DNA of 5,073 nucleotides from Actinomycetota bacterium (GTDB lineage: Bacteria; Actinomycetota; Thermoleophilia; Solirubrobacterales; 70-9). Position 1 is the stretch's first letter, and every line of letters starts with the position of its first letter. The position numbers and the translations under genes were made by a program. Positions 4,712 to 5,073 of this stretch are shown here, piece by piece. The notes under the pieces are model-generated. The model did no database searches, was not told the DNA's origin, and worked only from the letters and a program-made list of their open reading frames with translations. The DNA lies in NCBI GenBank assembly GCA_005884305.1, contig VAYL01000191.1, forward strand, positions 1 through 5,073. The letters run 5' to 3'.

Positions 4712-5073
4712 GTGTTCATAAACGCGATGAGCGAGCCGAGGACAAAACCCCCGACCGCGAGGCGCCGCGCCGCCTACGCGGTCGCATTCGCCGCACTGTG
4801 CGCGGCGCTGGTGATGGTCGTCGCGATGCCGATCGCTGGTGCGTCCAAGGCCAAGGTAATCGGGCACACGAAGCACACCCCTAAGGCCTCCTGTCCGAAC
4901 ATAAAGGACACGAGCCATTGCAACGTCATCGGTCGCGTTACGGGGTTCATGACCGCTGCCGACGGACGGAAGCACCCCTTCCGCGTCCCGAGCGACGGGA
5001 AGCTCGTTGCGTGGGCGGTCGACCTCGGAAAGCCGGTCAACAAGCACAAGGGGCAGAAGCTGGGGCAACGGAA
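4712..5073 (+). CDS. secreted protein of unknown function, 3' end cut by window
   Basis: An open frame runs from GTG 4712 (alternative ATG 4727) to the window edge without a stop, about 120 codons. Numbering from ATG 4727, there is a basic n-region with R5, K7 and R12-R14. A hydrophobic core follows at about 15-38, with a plausible signal peptidase I site after 'IAGA' (A39). The mature part starts Lys/His-rich, has two Cys (C56, C65) eight residues apart that could form a disulfide, and then 'GRVTGF' (69-74) and 'HPFRVPSDGKLVAWAVDLGKP' in two parts (83-90, 91-103). I associate this block with a family of secreted hypothetical proteins in Thermoleophilia. No enzymatic motif is visible. The long leader with hairpins suggests post-transcriptional control. 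It is divergent from the amidase operon, so a functional link is not implied. The signal peptide is clear; the function is unknown. Confidence 0.8.
   Translation, partial: MFINAMSEPRTKPPTARRRAAYAVAFAALCAALVMVVAMPIAGASKAKVIGHTKHTPKASCPNIKDTSHCNVIGRVTGFMTAADGRKHPFRVPSDGKLVAWAVDLGKPVNKHKGQKLGQR

Noticed and set aside
4787..4801. Lipoprotein signal (Leu-Cys) in the secreted protein
   Set aside because: The Cys at residue 25 sits in the middle of the hydrophobic core, followed by more hydrophobic residues. A lipobox Cys should end the core, and a signal peptidase I site fits better.
4658..5068. 136-codon minus-strand frame at the right edge
   Set aside because: It is opposite the secreted-protein frame, which has a signal peptide and a conserved-looking block. 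The minus-strand product has neither.

Overview
The window is GC-rich with strong GC codon-position bias, GTG starts and tightly packed genes. It looks like chromosomal DNA from a high-GC actinobacterium. The partial secreted protein at the right end has a 'GRVTGF...PFRVPSDGKLVAW.VDLGKP' block that I associate, from memory, with the class Thermoleophilia (Solirubrobacterales and relatives), so I suggest that lineage as an inference only.

Layout, left to right. (1) Positions 1-403 (+) hold the 3' part of a DUF559 / AbiEi-antitoxin-like, PD-(D/E)XK-type protein. Its last 24 codons are in a different frame, so the gene is frameshifted near 327/328. (2) About 57 bp later, converging from the right, is a minus-strand run of five genes. 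In transcription order they are a small acidic protein (4570-4325), an amidase-signature hydrolase (4321-2966), a DrrA-type ABC ATPase (2945-1986), and two paralogous ABC-2 membrane permeases (1989-1207 and 1207-461). Gaps are 3 and 20 bp, followed by overlaps of 4 and 1 bp. (3) Positions 4571-4711 are a divergent intergenic region. It contains a palindrome over the minus-strand -10 element and a series of perfect hairpins in the leader of the next gene. (4) From 4712 (or 4727) to the end of the window (+) is the 5' part of a secreted protein gene, cut by the window edge.

How the genes may work together. The ATPase and two permeases form a complete exporter of the daunorubicin-resistance (DrrAB) type, probably with a heterodimeric membrane part. 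The amidase carries an intact Lys-Ser-Ser triad. The small protein directly upstream has the size, acidity and sequence pattern expected of a GatC/AtzG-like amidase partner. Whether amidase and exporter act on one compound is unknown. The ATPase seems to have its own leaderless promoter (TATCCT, 7 nt, ATG), and the first gene has the same arrangement (TAGGGT, 7 nt, GTG). The exporter may therefore be transcribed both with the amidase and on its own.

The most interesting points are the structured leader before the secreted protein, the palindrome on the leaderless promoter, the amidase/partner/exporter cluster, and the frameshift in the DUF559 gene. No mobile element, CRISPR array, tRNA or rRNA gene was seen.
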